In this document: in pieces, positions 8,961 through 19,148 of the stretch
Numbering within the stretch: the first letter of the stretch is position 1
Layout of the letters: every line of letters begins with the position of its first letter
DNA from: Welwitschia mirabilis
Taxonomy: Eukaryota > Gnetophyta > Gnetopsida > Welwitschiales
NCBI GenBank assembly: GCA_051453625.1
Contig: JBOZIK010000001.1
Span: 141,165,601-141,189,019, forward strand
DNA length: 23,419 nucleotides
Direction: 5' to 3'
Program-made: the position numbers and the translations under genes
The notes under the pieces: model-generated
Told to the model about the DNA's origin: nothing
Database searches by the model: none
The model's input: the letters and a program-made list of their open reading frames with translations, nothing else

Positions 8961-9477
8961 NNNNNNNNNNNNNNNNNNNNNNNNNNNNNNNNNNNNNNNN
9001 NNNNNNNNNNNNNNNNNNNNNNNNNNNNNNNNNNNNNNNNNNNNNNNNNNNNNNNNNNNNNNNNNNNNNNNNNNNNNNNNNNNNNNNNNNNNNNNNNNNN
9101 NNNNNNNNNNNNNNNNNNNNNNNNNNNNNNNNNNNNNNNNNNNNNNNNNNNNNNNNNNNNNNNNNNNNNNNNNNNNNNNNNNNNNNNNNNNNNNNNNNNN
9201 NNNNNNNNNNNNNNNNNNNNNNNNNNNNNNNNNNNNNNNNNNNNNNNNNNNNNNNNNNNNNNNNNNNNNNNNNNNNNNNNNNNNNNNNNNNNNNNNNNNN
9301 NNNNNNNNNNNNNNNNNNNNNNNNNNNNNNNNNNNNNNNNNNNNNNNNNNNNNNNNNNNNNNNNNNNNNNNNNNNNNNNNNNNNNNNNNNNNNNNNNNNN
9401 NNNNNNNNNNNNNNNNNNNNNNNNNNNNNNNNNNNNNNNNNNNNNNNNNNNNNNNNNNNNNNNNNNNNNNNNNNNNN
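8961..9477. other. Assembly gap (517 N)
   Basis: The largest gap in the window. It lies in the inner element's Gag/protease region. Confidence 0.95.
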
Positions 9478-9499
9478 ATAAAATAGGTTTGTTTATTAA

Positions 9500-9579
9500 A
9501 GTATTATTTTATGCTATTGATGTGATATTGAGATTTCATTAATTTCTCAAGGGTGTCTTTCATGAAGCTTGAACAGCAA
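9500..9579 (-). pseudogene. Inner element Gag scrap
   Basis: One short open minus-strand stretch reads SSFMKDTLEKLMKSQYHIN, resembling the conserved SSLEDTLK.LM.SQ..IN-type segment that follows the capsid domain in Athila Gag proteins. It ends in a stop within six codons, and a gap starts just beyond. A degraded counterpart with similar spacing (TCATGGAAGC..AACACCTTATC) may follow the insertion point in the outer element near 11993-12030. The match is short, so the call is tentative. Confidence 0.4.
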
Positions 9580-10709
9580 TAGAGTATTATTTTAGTCCAA
9601 AAAATAATAAATAGAGTGTAAGGCATTCATAAAAAAAATGAGGAATAGAATTCATGAGATGATAAGAGGTAAAGTTTATAAGGAATGGTGGAAGATATGG
9701 ATTTAAATTTCTCATGATGAGATTAAGGATCCTTAGGATTTAAATCATAGAAGTAAGATAAAGGTAAAATGGTAGGACTTTATGGATGTGCATAAGAAGG
9801 TTGAATAATGCATAAAGGGAAATCTTAGTATCAATGTTAAAGGTAATCCTTAACACTTTACTTAGGTTAAGGATTGGATGAAAAATGAGGTATGTAACTT
9901 TGGATAAAAGACTAAGGATTATGATTCATGTGGAATCTATTAGTGCATATAATACATGGAAGATATTAAGATGATGCAAACATTTGATTTACTAATGATA
10001 GAATATTTCTAATGCAAGAAGTTGGTGGTATTAATAAAGGAAGATGGCAGCATATTTAAGATGGCATAAAATTGATTTGACAAAAATAAATTTTAAGGTT
10101 TTAGAAAAATCGATAGTCTAAGATAGAGATTAGTCTATTAATTAACAAAACAATACTGAACAAGGATTCCAAAAAGGATAAATGCAAAAATGGAAGTACA
10201 ATGTAATGCAATGAAAGAACTTCCCCAAGATTTTTTGATGATGTCCTTCTTTAAAATAATCTTCAAGTACTAATTGATTAAGTCACCTAAGATAGACAAG
10301 GGAAGAAAAGAGAGAAAATATGATAGAGAGAGAAGATGGATAGAAGAATGAATTTTTTTTGGTTACTTTCTTAAGTCTTTTCTTTAAAACTTGCAAAAGA
10401 TCAATCCTTACAAGAAAATTTAATATATTATCCACATAATATTTTATAAGAAAAGAAAAAAGGAGAATAAAACAAAGAAAAAAGAAGAAAAATAAAAATA
10501 AGTAACCAGATCAAGTTCTATTGATCAAGTGATCACCACTAATTCATTAGTGTTAAAAAGAAAAAAGAAAAAGGCACTAGAAAGGGATCAGTAAAAAACT
10601 AAAAATAAAAAGGATAAAAGACTAAAAATAAATAGGAAAAAAGAAGCTAAAAAGGATATAGAAAAGTAAATTTTGTGCATATTCCACTATAACTATTTTG
10701 CCACTATCC
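9580..10709 (-). other. Leader and upstream internal region of inner element
   Basis: On the minus strand it runs from the primer site through a pyrimidine-rich untranslated leader (about 10709-10100), then AT-rich DNA with no open frame (about 10100-9580). The leader aligns with 3727-4330 of the outer element in inverted orientation. The plus strand therefore appears as long A/G-rich runs at 10440-10500 and 10555-10650. Confidence 0.7.
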
Positions 10710-10727
10710 TTAACAATGGCACTAAAA
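10709..10727 (-). promoter_or_regulatory. Primer-binding site of inner element (decayed)
   Basis: The minus strand reads TTTAGTGCCATTGTTAAGG a few bases after the LTR end. Compared with TGGCGCCGTTGCCGGGGA the changes are largely transitions. The outer copy decayed to TGGCACC and this one to TAGTGCC, so the CpG in the middle was lost on opposite strands in the two elements. Confidence 0.65.
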
Positions 10728-10730
10728 AGT

Positions 10731-11977
10731 TATTCATGGTTAAATCTAGCTATGATTGTATTTGTCATTAATATATGGTAATTTGTAATATCATTCTAGA
10801 GATACAAGTCTTATGTACCCAAACCTAATTTTTACCAAGAATACTAGGAATTCCATTTGTATTATAGTCTCAATGTCATTCTACCTTAAAGATAGATGAC
10901 AAAAACTATTAGTAAAACAACCATAAAAGTAGAGAGTAATAGAGAGTGAAATGATATTATAGATAACATAACATTTAGATTAACATAATAACTTCATATA
11001 GAAGGATAACTACTTAAAATTAAAACATGTATCCTTACTTCCAATTTATTCATAATGATATACTCCATTATAACCATAAGTATCTCATTAGTCTAAGCTC
11101 AAACACAATAGCATAATGTCATCCATCATAGACATGATGGTAATATAACTAAGCAATCTAGCCTTTATAACAAGAATAAAATAATCATTAAAATCAAGGG
11201 TTTCCTAAGATATATCAAATAGACATTTAGGTTATGCATGCTAGAATGTAAAGAAAAATCACCAAATTAGATATTAAAGTAAAAGAACGCTTAGGTAATC
11301 CTAGGTATAACAAGTATAACTTTCATAATTTGATGTCAAAGTAAGCACAAATAACATGTAGTTCTTTATTATTAGAATGAATAAATCATATTATCTAGAA
11401 ATTTACTCATGCTAAACCAAGAAGCATCATGCTAACTTGGCAGCTAGGACATTCCTATGGGAGGCTTAGAAAGCATTCATGTCTAAATCTCCAATCTCCC
11501 TGACATATATTCATGAAAAGTGACTCCCTTTAAATTAAGTAAGAAATGGTATGTATAGGCCTAAATTATTGTTTCCAATTAGGGTTTTTAAGGCTAATGA
11601 CATCATTCTAAAGAATATCCAAAGTACATAAAATAATTCTTCAGTCATTAGACTAAATTAATGGGTTCTTCTTAGAAAATATCCCTTGTTCATCTTCTAC
11701 GTTTGGAAATGATGAAAATGAATTACTTGAATTAAGAGAACTCGGAAAGATAAGAAGGGTCATCATAGATCCCTCTCATCTCTTGATATTCCTAATGTCA
11801 CATTTATCTTATTAAATAGTAGTATTTATTAAATAGTAGTATTTAGACATATTAGTAGCAAAACAAGATTTTAATGATCTTAAGTAAAAGAAATACATAA
11901 ATCACCATGATCATTAATTAAACTTGCTAATAGGGCCTTAATTCCTTGATATAAATGTCAGTTTTTGAGTATTATCA
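10731..11977 (-). repeat. Inner element 5' LTR (copy C)
   Basis: The minus strand begins TGATAATACTC at 11977 and ends CCATGAATA at 10731, against CCATGAACA in copy B. Length 1247 bp. It aligns with 4775-6074 in the same orientation and with the outer LTRs in reverse. By eye roughly four-fifths of positions agree with copy B, so the inner insertion is also old. A short local duplication, ATTAAATAGTAGTATTT, lies at 11812-11844. Confidence 0.9.
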
Positions 11978-11982
11978 CCACA
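11978..11982. repeat. Target-site duplication of inner element, right copy (CCACA)
   Basis: An exact repeat of 4770-4774. From here on the sequence belongs to the outer element again. Confidence 0.88.
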
Positions 11983-12339
11983 CTTCATAATCTCATGGAA
12001 GCTTAACACCTTATCAATGAATTACAAGAATAATTCAACCTTTATACCTCTTGTATCTTATAAATACTTGAATAAATTATGTAATAAGTCAATCATGTTA
12101 CCACCCAAATTATTAAGAAAATTAATGAACAAGATGAAAAAAAGCCTCTCACATTTTTATAACTTAATCTTAAAAGTCCTAAAAAAAGTAATAATAATTT
12201 AGTTAATAAACATCCAAATCAGTTCTCTCTCTTTTGGTCATTTTTTACCTCTTCTTTCATAGAAGATAGAGTTAATTATGATTTGTAATAGTAATCCTAT
12301 TATTGAATTAAAATAAATACAAAATGATTACAAGTATTC
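11983..12339 (+). pseudogene. Outer element Gag/protease-region remnant after the insertion
   Basis: The outer element resumes here. An open stretch of 61 codons at 12017-12202 (beginning MNYKNNSTFI, lysine- and leucine-rich toward its end) shows no family motif and is treated as a chance frame in a decayed Gag or linker region. Only about 460 bases separate the insertion point from the reverse transcriptase, and no protease active-site motif can be seen. Confidence 0.4.
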
Positions 12340-13130
12340 CTTCATTGAAGAATATTAAAATTATCTTTAGTGATTAGCTCAATTGTATCTCCTATCTAAT
12401 AGAATTTCTTACTAAACATTGTGAAGAAACATAAGAAAGCTTTTGGGTGGATCTTATTAGGCATTAGGGGCATTGATCCTAGTATGTGCATGCATCATAT
12501 TTACCTTGAAGAAAATTTCAAAAAAATCATTAAACCATAATGAAGACTTAGCTTCACACTAAATGAGACTATGAAGAATGAGGTGATTAAAATTTTTGAT
12601 AATTGCATTTTTTATCCTATGTCTAATAGTAAGAGGATGAGTTTAATGAAAACTATAGGTAAGAAAGGTGGAATTATATTAGTATGCAATGAACACAACA
12701 AACTTATCTATATTAGAACTACTAAGAAATGGAGAATGTGCATGAACTATTAAAAACTTAATATTATGATAAAGAAAGATCATTTTTCTTTGCTATTTTT
12801 TGATCAAATCCTTAAGCAATTATCTGGATATCCCTTTTATTATTTCTTAGATAGATACTGAGGTTATAATTGAATAGAGATTTCTCCTAAATACTAATAT
12901 AAAACTACATTTGCTTCTTCTTATAGAAAATTTTCCTACAAACAAATGTGCTTTGGACTTTCTAATGCACCTACTACCTTTTAATGGTGTATGCTTGAAA
13001 TCGTTTTTATCTTTAAAAACTTGTGTAAAGATATTTATGAACGATGTTTTATTATATGAAACCTATTTTAATATTATCTTGAAAACCTTGATATTATTTT
13101 ATTATATGAACTGAAAAACATTTAGTCCTA
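12340..13130 (+). pseudogene. Reverse transcriptase domain (broken)
   Basis: It starts with a KYSFIEE-like linker (about 12330), then KKHKKAFGW (about 12421-12450), GI.GIDPSMCMHHIYLEE, KNEVIKIFDNCIFYPMSNS (from 12574), WRMCMNY.KLN....KDHF (about 12730), DQILKQLSGYPFYYFLDRY.GYN.I.ISP (about 12800-12880), KTTFASSYRKFSYKQMCFGLSNAP.TF (about 12900-12980), and CVKIFMNDVLLY (13022-13057). The normal polymerase box here is FMDD; codon 13040-13042 is AAC (Asn), a single G-to-A change from GAC or GAT. The open frames at 12571-12753 and 12911-13114 are fragments of this domain, the second partly out of frame. Confidence 0.88.
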
Positions 13131-13239
13131 AATTGGAAAAAAGTTTTACTTTATGATAAACTGGGGTATTGTATTAGGCCACATCATTTTTAAGAATGGA
13201 ATCCAGGTATACCCTACAAATGTTTACTTGATTACTTAC

Positions 13240-13810
13240 TTACCTACTCCATAAAAGTTTAAGTATGTTAGACTTTTTATTTCTTGGACATGCTCAATAC
13301 TATAGAAGGTTCATTGATAACTTTAGCAAAATTGCCAAACCTTTATATGAACTTCTAGAAAAAGATGTTCCTTTTGAGTGGACCCATAAATTTCAATAAT
13401 CTTTTGTTCAACTCAAAATAAAACTTAGTTCATTGGCTATTATTTAATCACCTAATTGGTTATTACTCTTTGAGCTTATGTGTGATGCACATGACTATGT
13501 AGTTTTGTTATTCTAAAATAAAGAATGGAGAAGAAATTCATAGTTATCTATTACACTAGAAAAACCCTAACTGACAACTAATGTAATTATACTATTATTT
13601 AGAAGAAGCTCTTAGCAATTGTCTTTGCTTTAAAAAATCTTAGATAATATCTTTTAGGATATAAGTTTATTATTTACACAGATTATTTAGCACTTGGATA
13701 ACATTTTGCAAAGTAAAATGCAAATCCTAGACTTATTAGATAGATAATCCTATTATAAGAACTTGACTTCGAAATTAAGAATAAAAATGGTTTTGAAAAT
13801 GTAGTTGATA
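13240..13810 (+). pseudogene. RNase H domain (broken)
   Basis: Begins with the connecting motif [32 protein letters not shown] (about 13290-13385), continues through PNW.L.FELMCDAHDYVV (about 13455-13505), then a frame change to YYTRKTLTDN, LLAIVFALKNLR, YLLGYKFIIYTDYLAL (about 13610-13695), NANPRLIR and ELDFEIKNKNGFENVVDNYLS (about 13720-13825). The order and spacing are those of Ty3/gypsy RNase H. The CDA and TDY acidic positions are still present, but several stops (TAA, TAG) interrupt the frame. Confidence 0.85.
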
Positions 13811-14111
13811 ATTACTTGTCTTATATCTCACATAATAACTTGAAATACATCACTTCTGTTGATGATTCATTTCTTGATGAGTGTGTTTTCTCCATCTCTA
13901 AAGTACCTTGGTATGCTAATATTGCTAACTATGTTATCTTTGGAATTATACCTTATCATTGGATTCTTAACAATAAAATAAAATTCTTGATTCATTTGAA
14001 ATATTTTTTTAAAAAATAATTCTTACCTTTTCAAATACTACCATAATCAAATCATCTGAAGATGTATCTGAAAAAGTAAAATTCAAAATATTCTTAAGTC
14101 ATGTTACACAG
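13811..14111 (+). pseudogene. Integrase N-terminal region, left of the gap
   Basis: The frame at 13816-14019 reads VDDSFLDECVFSISKVPWYANIANYVIFG with IIPYHW following, close to the Athila signature VDDSFPDEQLF....VPWYADIVNYLV.G..P..W that links RNase H to the integrase zinc finger. It continues as KYFFKK, two stops, and a FLPFQILP-like stretch matching the usual PYLFKYCPD. The His-Cys zinc finger itself would fall in the gap at 14112-14596. Confidence 0.82.
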
Positions 14112-14596
14112 NNNNNNNNNNNNNNNNNNNNNNNNNNNNNNNNNNNNNNNNNNNNNNNNNNNNNNNNNNNNNNNNNNNNNNNNNNNNNNNNNNNNNNNNN
14201 NNNNNNNNNNNNNNNNNNNNNNNNNNNNNNNNNNNNNNNNNNNNNNNNNNNNNNNNNNNNNNNNNNNNNNNNNNNNNNNNNNNNNNNNNNNNNNNNNNNN
14301 NNNNNNNNNNNNNNNNNNNNNNNNNNNNNNNNNNNNNNNNNNNNNNNNNNNNNNNNNNNNNNNNNNNNNNNNNNNNNNNNNNNNNNNNNNNNNNNNNNNN
14401 NNNNNNNNNNNNNNNNNNNNNNNNNNNNNNNNNNNNNNNNNNNNNNNNNNNNNNNNNNNNNNNNNNNNNNNNNNNNNNNNNNNNNNNNNNNNNNNNNNNN
14501 NNNNNNNNNNNNNNNNNNNNNNNNNNNNNNNNNNNNNNNNNNNNNNNNNNNNNNNNNNNNNNNNNNNNNNNNNNNNNNNNNNNNNNNNNNNNNNNN
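14112..14596. other. Assembly gap (485 N) inside integrase
   Basis: The gap removes the integrase zinc finger and the start of the catalytic core. TACACAG occurs on both sides (14105-14111 and 14597-14603). Open frames crossing it are made of unknown residues. Confidence 0.95.
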
Positions 14597-15690
14597 TACA
14601 CAGAAACATGTTTTAGTTAATTCTTCTCTAACAAAACTTCTACTTGAATATTACAATATAGGCTTTATTGACCTACTACCTTTAAGGACTCATATATTTT
14701 CTATAAAACTTATGAAAATTATTAGAAACTTAGGGGTCTTAGTAAAAAGGGCATGATGCCTTTAAATTTTATTTTGATTGTGAAACCTTTTGATGTATGA
14801 GACATTAATTTTGAAGGACTTTATCCATCTTCTAATGGGTATTAGTTCATCTTAGTATGAATTGACCATGTTACCAAATGAATATAATACTATGCTTGTA
14901 ACAACAATAATGCTTGAGCTATAGTAGCCTTTTTTTATACCAACATTTTAACTATGTTTGGCTATCCTAAGTGCTTGATTAGTAATTGTGGTATCTATTT
15001 TTGTGATAAATTCTTTGAGAAGACCTTGACCAATTATGAAATCGCTCATAGGGTTGCAACATCATACCATCCCTAGACTAGTGGAAAAATTAAATTTACC
15101 AATAGAAAAATCAAGGAAATCTTATAGAAAGTGATAATTTCAATTGAAAAGAATTAGTCCAAACAACTACATGATGTTTTATGTTCCTATAAGATAGCTT
15201 ACAAAACTCCTCTAGGAGTGTCAACCTACAAATTAGTTTATTGAAAAGCATATCATCTTTCTATAGAACATGAACACAAAGTATATTGGGACATAAAAGT
15301 TATGAAACTTAATGTTGATATGGTAAGTGAAAATAAACTTATCTAACTTAATGAACTAGAGGTTATTAGAAATGATTCTTATGAAACATTAAGATTGACA
15401 AAGAAAAGATAAAAAGTCCTTTTGATTATCATATCCAATAAAATACATTTCAAGAAGGAGACTTAATTTTTCATATAACTTTTAGTTATATTTTTTTCTA
15501 GGGAAGCTAGTTTCTAAGTGGTTTAATCATTATACAATTAAGTAAGTATTTCCTCATGATGATTTTCTCTATAAAACCCTAAAAATAACTCTAAATTTAA
15601 ATTAAATGGTCATTACCTTAAACTTTATCATCCATCCCTTCCATCTACTTATGAGTCCATGAGACTCACTAATCCTGATTAATGGCCCTT
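14597..15690 (+). pseudogene. Integrase core and C-terminal region (broken)
   Basis: From about 14750: MPLNFILIVKPFDV.DINFEGLYPSSNGY, then LTMFGYPKCLISNCGIYFCDKFFE (about 14950-15020), IAHRVATSYHP.TSGKIKFTNRKIKEIL (about 15040-15125), LHDVLCSYKIAYKTPLGVSTYKLVY (about 15165-15240), EHEHKVYWDIK..KLNVD (about 15268-15320), LNELEVIRNDSYET (about 15350-15385), and a NGHYLKLYHP-like tail (about 15600-15640). These match the Athila integrase from core to C-terminus. The catalytic positions have changed: GIDF is DINF (14807-14809 AAT), SDGG is SNCG, and VELANRE is IKFTNRK. Each change fits a G-to-A transition. Confidence 0.88.
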
Positions 15691-17890
15691 TATATAATTC
15701 ATCAATAAAATTATCTTTATCATTTCAATGCTTAGTATAAGTTTAATATTTTTGATATTTGAGAATAAGTCATTTATATCTAAAGTTCTTGATTAAAGTT
15801 TATACACCTTAGACCTCTGACTTAAAATCAAGAAAAAAGGTGGGTTATATTCTTTCATGATGTTTCTTTGTTTTAAAGCATTCATGGGGATGAAATTATT
15901 TCTATATTAGGATAATGAGACAATGGGTCCTTTTCTATGTTATAAACATAAAAAATGAAAACATATAATAAACATAAACATAAAAAAAATAAATAAAAAA
16001 TAAATTAAGAAAAATAGTGAAGCTCTTTTAGCACATTTTTATGATCATGTATATTTGATTTAATTAACTCCATTAGGGCTATGGATACCTACTAGCAATG
16101 TAGCTCTAATTATTTATTTGTGATACATTCATCTACATTGGGGTTATAGATTCTTATTGGTAATTTAGCACTGAATCCTTCTTATACAACATGTTAAATC
16201 TGTTAGAATGAAGAATCACAACATGAAGTGGTCAATGTGATTGGATGGTTAAAAATTAGATGTTCATAAAAGAGGAAGAAAAATGGAATGAAATAAGATG
16301 GGATTAAATGTTTCTAGTATTTTGTTCATTTTAACCAATTATAACTTAAGATTCCTTAGCTAACTTATCTTGTAAAAGTCCTTACCTTTTATTTGTTCTA
16401 CATTCTCTTAATAAATGATCCACTAATACAAACTAAAGAATACCTTAAAAATTTCTTACTTAATAGGTCATTCTCTTTGATTTTTTTTTTTTTTGTCTTA
16501 TTTACTTATTAGTTTCATGGCATCATCACAATTCCCATTATTTCATCCATTCATCATGATCCTTGATTTCATTTTCATCTATTTCATATGACATTTTCAA
16601 GTAATCTAGAATGCACATTTGTTTTTCTATCATATGATTTCATCACCTAGAAAGATGAAATCCTTACAAATATAACCTAAATCATTATTAACAATTAAAG
16701 ATCTCATGACCCAACTTTTATTCCATTCTTGTAAGTACACAATATTTCAAGCCCTATCATCTCATGCACATACGTTTTCTACAACCTTTACATCACATGA
16801 TAGCATACCATCCATCATTTAACTATGTCTATTAGTCTAGTAAACACCATTATCAATCCTTACCAATACTATTATGTATTCATTTTAATAGTGGTTCAAC
16901 TTTTGAGCATGATATCTTCATAGGATTTTCTAGATTCTTAGGTTAGTGATGAGTTTGAAATAGATTTTGAAAACCATCTATTCCCTTGGATCATCTCGAT
17001 TTTGTTTCACTCTTCTCTTTGATCATTTTGCATTAACACTTTTTTAGTTTTTATAGTTGCATTGTACTTGCATCTTACTTTTTAATAATGTCGTTTGTGC
17101 TTAATGAAAAAATTAATATGAATTTCTATTTCTGTAAATTTGGTTTTGATTCTGAACTAACACTTAACTACAAAATTCTTAGTTTGGTTTTAAGACTCTA
17201 AGACATAAGATTTGATGCATAATTCTTAATAGAGTCAGTGCTACTGGTATCCCTAATCAGAGTTATGAATGTAATCTACACAAATAAATTTTTCTTTTTC
17301 TATGGAATTATATATCACAATTCCTATATTTCCAACACTTAGGTCTTTGTTAAAACATTTATAGAAATTGGCTAATTTAGATTTATCATCTACTTCTCCA
17401 TTTCAAAATTACCATATTTATTTCTCATTCTTTTTTTTCCCCCAATCATTTTCTAATCATTTATGTGGTTATGCATTTTAGACTTATAAATTTAAGTCAT
17501 TACAACCAAGGCTTCATTTTTTATTTTTAGTCCTTCATTTGCATTAGTTTGTATTTTATATTTTCTAGTTTAATCATGTATTGCATTTTTTTATTTTTAA
17601 TAATTTTCTTTTTTGGCTTGTTCTAGACTACATTACCATATGTATCTTTCATTCCTTATAATATTTACATTAAATTTTTTATCTTTTTGACTTTGAGGTT
17701 AAAGTCTAATTTTGGTTATAAGAGTGGCATTTTCACTTAAGTATCTACCTTTTCATGCCTTGTTCTTTTACTTAAGTGTAATTTTAGAACATATTAGCCA
17801 TTTTTTTTTAAAACCTTTATCTTTTATACTTAATTGAATTAATTAGAATTTTTTTTGCTAATGAACTAGCAGAAGGTTAATTAGAGAATA
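15691..17890 (+). other. Post-Pol 3' tail of outer element
   Basis: This is 2.2 kb without a surviving gene. Some Athila elements carry an env-like frame here, and I can identify no part of one. Two blocks (16018-16200 and about 17290-17740) align with the inner element's tail, which confirms membership of the same family. The last 40 bases (CTAATGAACTAG followed by a decayed purine stretch AGAAGGTTAATTAGAGAATA) align with CTAATGAACTAG and the GGTTAAGGGGTA polypurine tract of the inner copy. Confidence 0.6.
17871..17890 (+). promoter_or_regulatory. Decayed polypurine tract of outer element
   Basis: AGAAGGTTAATTAGAGAATA lies directly before TGATAACA. It occupies the position of the inner element's GGTTAAGGGGTA but is interrupted by pyrimidines. 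Confidence 0.45.
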
Positions 17891-19143
17891 TGATAACATA
17901 AAAAAATAAACATTAACATCAATAAATTAAGACCTTATTAGATTATCATAATATATTTATGTAGTTTTTCTACTTAAGCTCATGGAAATCCAGTTTTAAT
18001 ATCAACCTTTCTTAACACTATCATTTTATAGGATAAATGTGTCATCATGAGCATTGTGATAGAAGATGGAGGTGTACTAAACATAATTAGCAATGACGTC
18101 AGTTCTAGAAGTGATGGCACTAGCTCCTATGAGGAAAACTAGTATCAAACTCAAGTTCCTAAGCTCTATTGATGCAAGCAATTCATTTCAATCATTTTTA
18201 CAAAAATACAAAGAATGAAGAATATTTTCTAAGAAGAACCCATCAATTCGACCCTATGACTAAGGATAATTACATATGCTTAGGGCATTCTTTAGAATGA
18301 TACAATTAGGCCTTTGAATCCTATTATAAACTCTAATGTTGGCCTATAAATATCCTACCCTCTTTACCTAGATAATATTATATTATTATCAAAGAGATTA
18401 AAGTCTTAATCATGACTTTTTTTTAAAGCCCCTCATAAGAATGGAATAAGTATTAAGATAGCATGATACTTCTTGGTTTATCATGAGTACATTTTTAGAT
18501 TATATTCTTTTACTTTTAACTTAATACATTATTATATGTTTTTGGTGCATTACTTTGATATCAATTTATAATTGTTTCATACTTATTATGCTTAGGATTG
18601 AGTAAGGCATAATTTTGCTTTAAGATCTATTGTGGTGATTCTCCTTTTTATTCTCCTTTTTATTCTCCTTTTTTTAATGTTTATTTTATTCTTGCTGTGA
18701 AGGCCAAGTGGCACAAATATATCACTATCATATCTATGATGGATGAGATTATGCCATTATGCTTGAGATTGGACTATATGAGCACTTATATTTATAATGG
18801 ATTATATCATTATGCTTAAGCTGGAAGTAAAACTAAATGATTTTACTTTAGTACTTATGCTTTTTCATGAAGTTATTATGCTAGTTTAAATTCTATGTTT
18901 CCTTCCTAGATTTTTCATATTATTTTACTCTCTATTACTCATTATTATTATGCTTACGTTACTAATAGTTTTCATCATCTATTTCTATGGAAAAATGATA
19001 CTATGACAATACTACAAATTGGAGTCCTAGTATTACTAGTAAATATTGATTTTGGCCACATAATATTTGTATTTCTAGGGTGATATTCCTATTTATCATA
19101 CATTAATAATAGATACAAGTCTAGCTAGATTTCACCATGGACA
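17891..19143 (+). repeat. Outer element 3' LTR (copy D)
   Basis: Starts TGATAACATAA and ends ACCATGGACA, with TG...CA ends retained. Length 1253 bp. Aligns with 2409-3702 in the same orientation. The TATA box CCTATAAATATCC is intact at 18343-18355. A TATTCTCCTTTT-type triplication at 18640-18672 is specific to this copy, and the U5 part contains CATACTTATTATGCTTAGGATT as in copy A. Confidence 0.9.
18343..18355 (+). promoter_or_regulatory. LTR TATA box (copy D)
   Basis: CCTATAAATATCC lies about 450 bases into the LTR, the same place as CCTATAAATACTC in copy B. It is the best-kept promoter element of the outer copy and points rightward out of the element. Confidence 0.6.
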
Positions 19144-19148
19144 CTAGC
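19144..19148. repeat. Target-site duplication of outer element, right copy (CTAGC)
   Basis: Exact repeat of 2404-2408, directly after the LTR end CCATGGACA. Confidence 0.85.

Larger units (their letters stand above)
4775..11977 (-). mobile_element. Inner Athila-like Ty3/gypsy retrotransposon (nested, internally deleted)
   Basis: A second copy of the same family, inserted head-to-head into the outer element. Reading on the minus strand: 5' LTR (11977-10731), primer-binding site (about 10725), purine-rich on the plus strand and so pyrimidine-rich leader, Gag scrap (about 9579-9500), gap, protease-to-RT linker and RT start (about 8585-8406), gap, integrase C-terminus (about 8261-8075), 3' tail, polypurine tract (6090-6075) and 3' LTR (6074-4775). 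It measures 7203 bases including about 696 N. Both ends carry TGATAA...TCA/TGTTCA-type termini and a perfect CCACA target duplication. The stretch from RT motif 1 to the integrase end, about 3 kb in the outer copy, is represented by 144 N, so either a large deletion or a mis-sized gap is present. Confidence 0.92.
12340..15690 (+). pseudogene. Outer element Pol remnant (RT, RNase H, integrase), Athila type
   Basis: A Ty3/gypsy Pol polyprotein remnant with domains in the order reverse transcriptase, RNase H, integrase, which separates it from Ty1/copia. It can be followed on the plus strand over about 3.3 kb, through many stops, several frame changes and a 485-N gap. A live copy would reverse-transcribe the element RNA and integrate the cDNA. 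Here the polymerase box has an Asn in place of the first Asp, and the integrase triad is Asn, Asn, Lys in place of Asp, Asp, Glu. The copy is therefore inactive even apart from the stops. The domains are listed separately below. Confidence 0.9.
2409..19143 (+). mobile_element. Outer Athila-like Ty3/gypsy LTR retrotransposon (decayed, carries a nested insertion)
   Basis: Order on the plus strand: 5' LTR (2409-3702), primer-binding site (3708), pyrimidine-rich leader (to about 4330), short Gag-region remnant, interruption by the inner element (4775-11982 including one target-site copy), Pol remnant (about 12340-15690), 3' non-coding tail (to 17890) and 3' LTR (17891-19143). Without the insertion the element is about 9.5 kb, including 485 N, within the usual Athila range. 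The target duplication CTAGC flanks it. The Athila assignment comes from Pol text such as GW.L..I.GI.PSMCMH and VDDSF.DE...I..VPWYA.I.NY, and from the primer-binding site. It lacks a readable protease and has many stops and frameshifts, so it is a dead copy. The two LTRs look only about 75-80% alike by eye, so insertion was ancient. Confidence 0.92.

Noticed and set aside
12017-12202. 61-codon open frame as a separate small gene
   Set aside because: It lies inside the outer element between the insertion site and RT, with no start context or motif. It is best read as decayed Gag/linker.
14094-14616. Three long open frames of about 170 codons
   Set aside because: They are almost entirely unknown residues from the 485-N gap.
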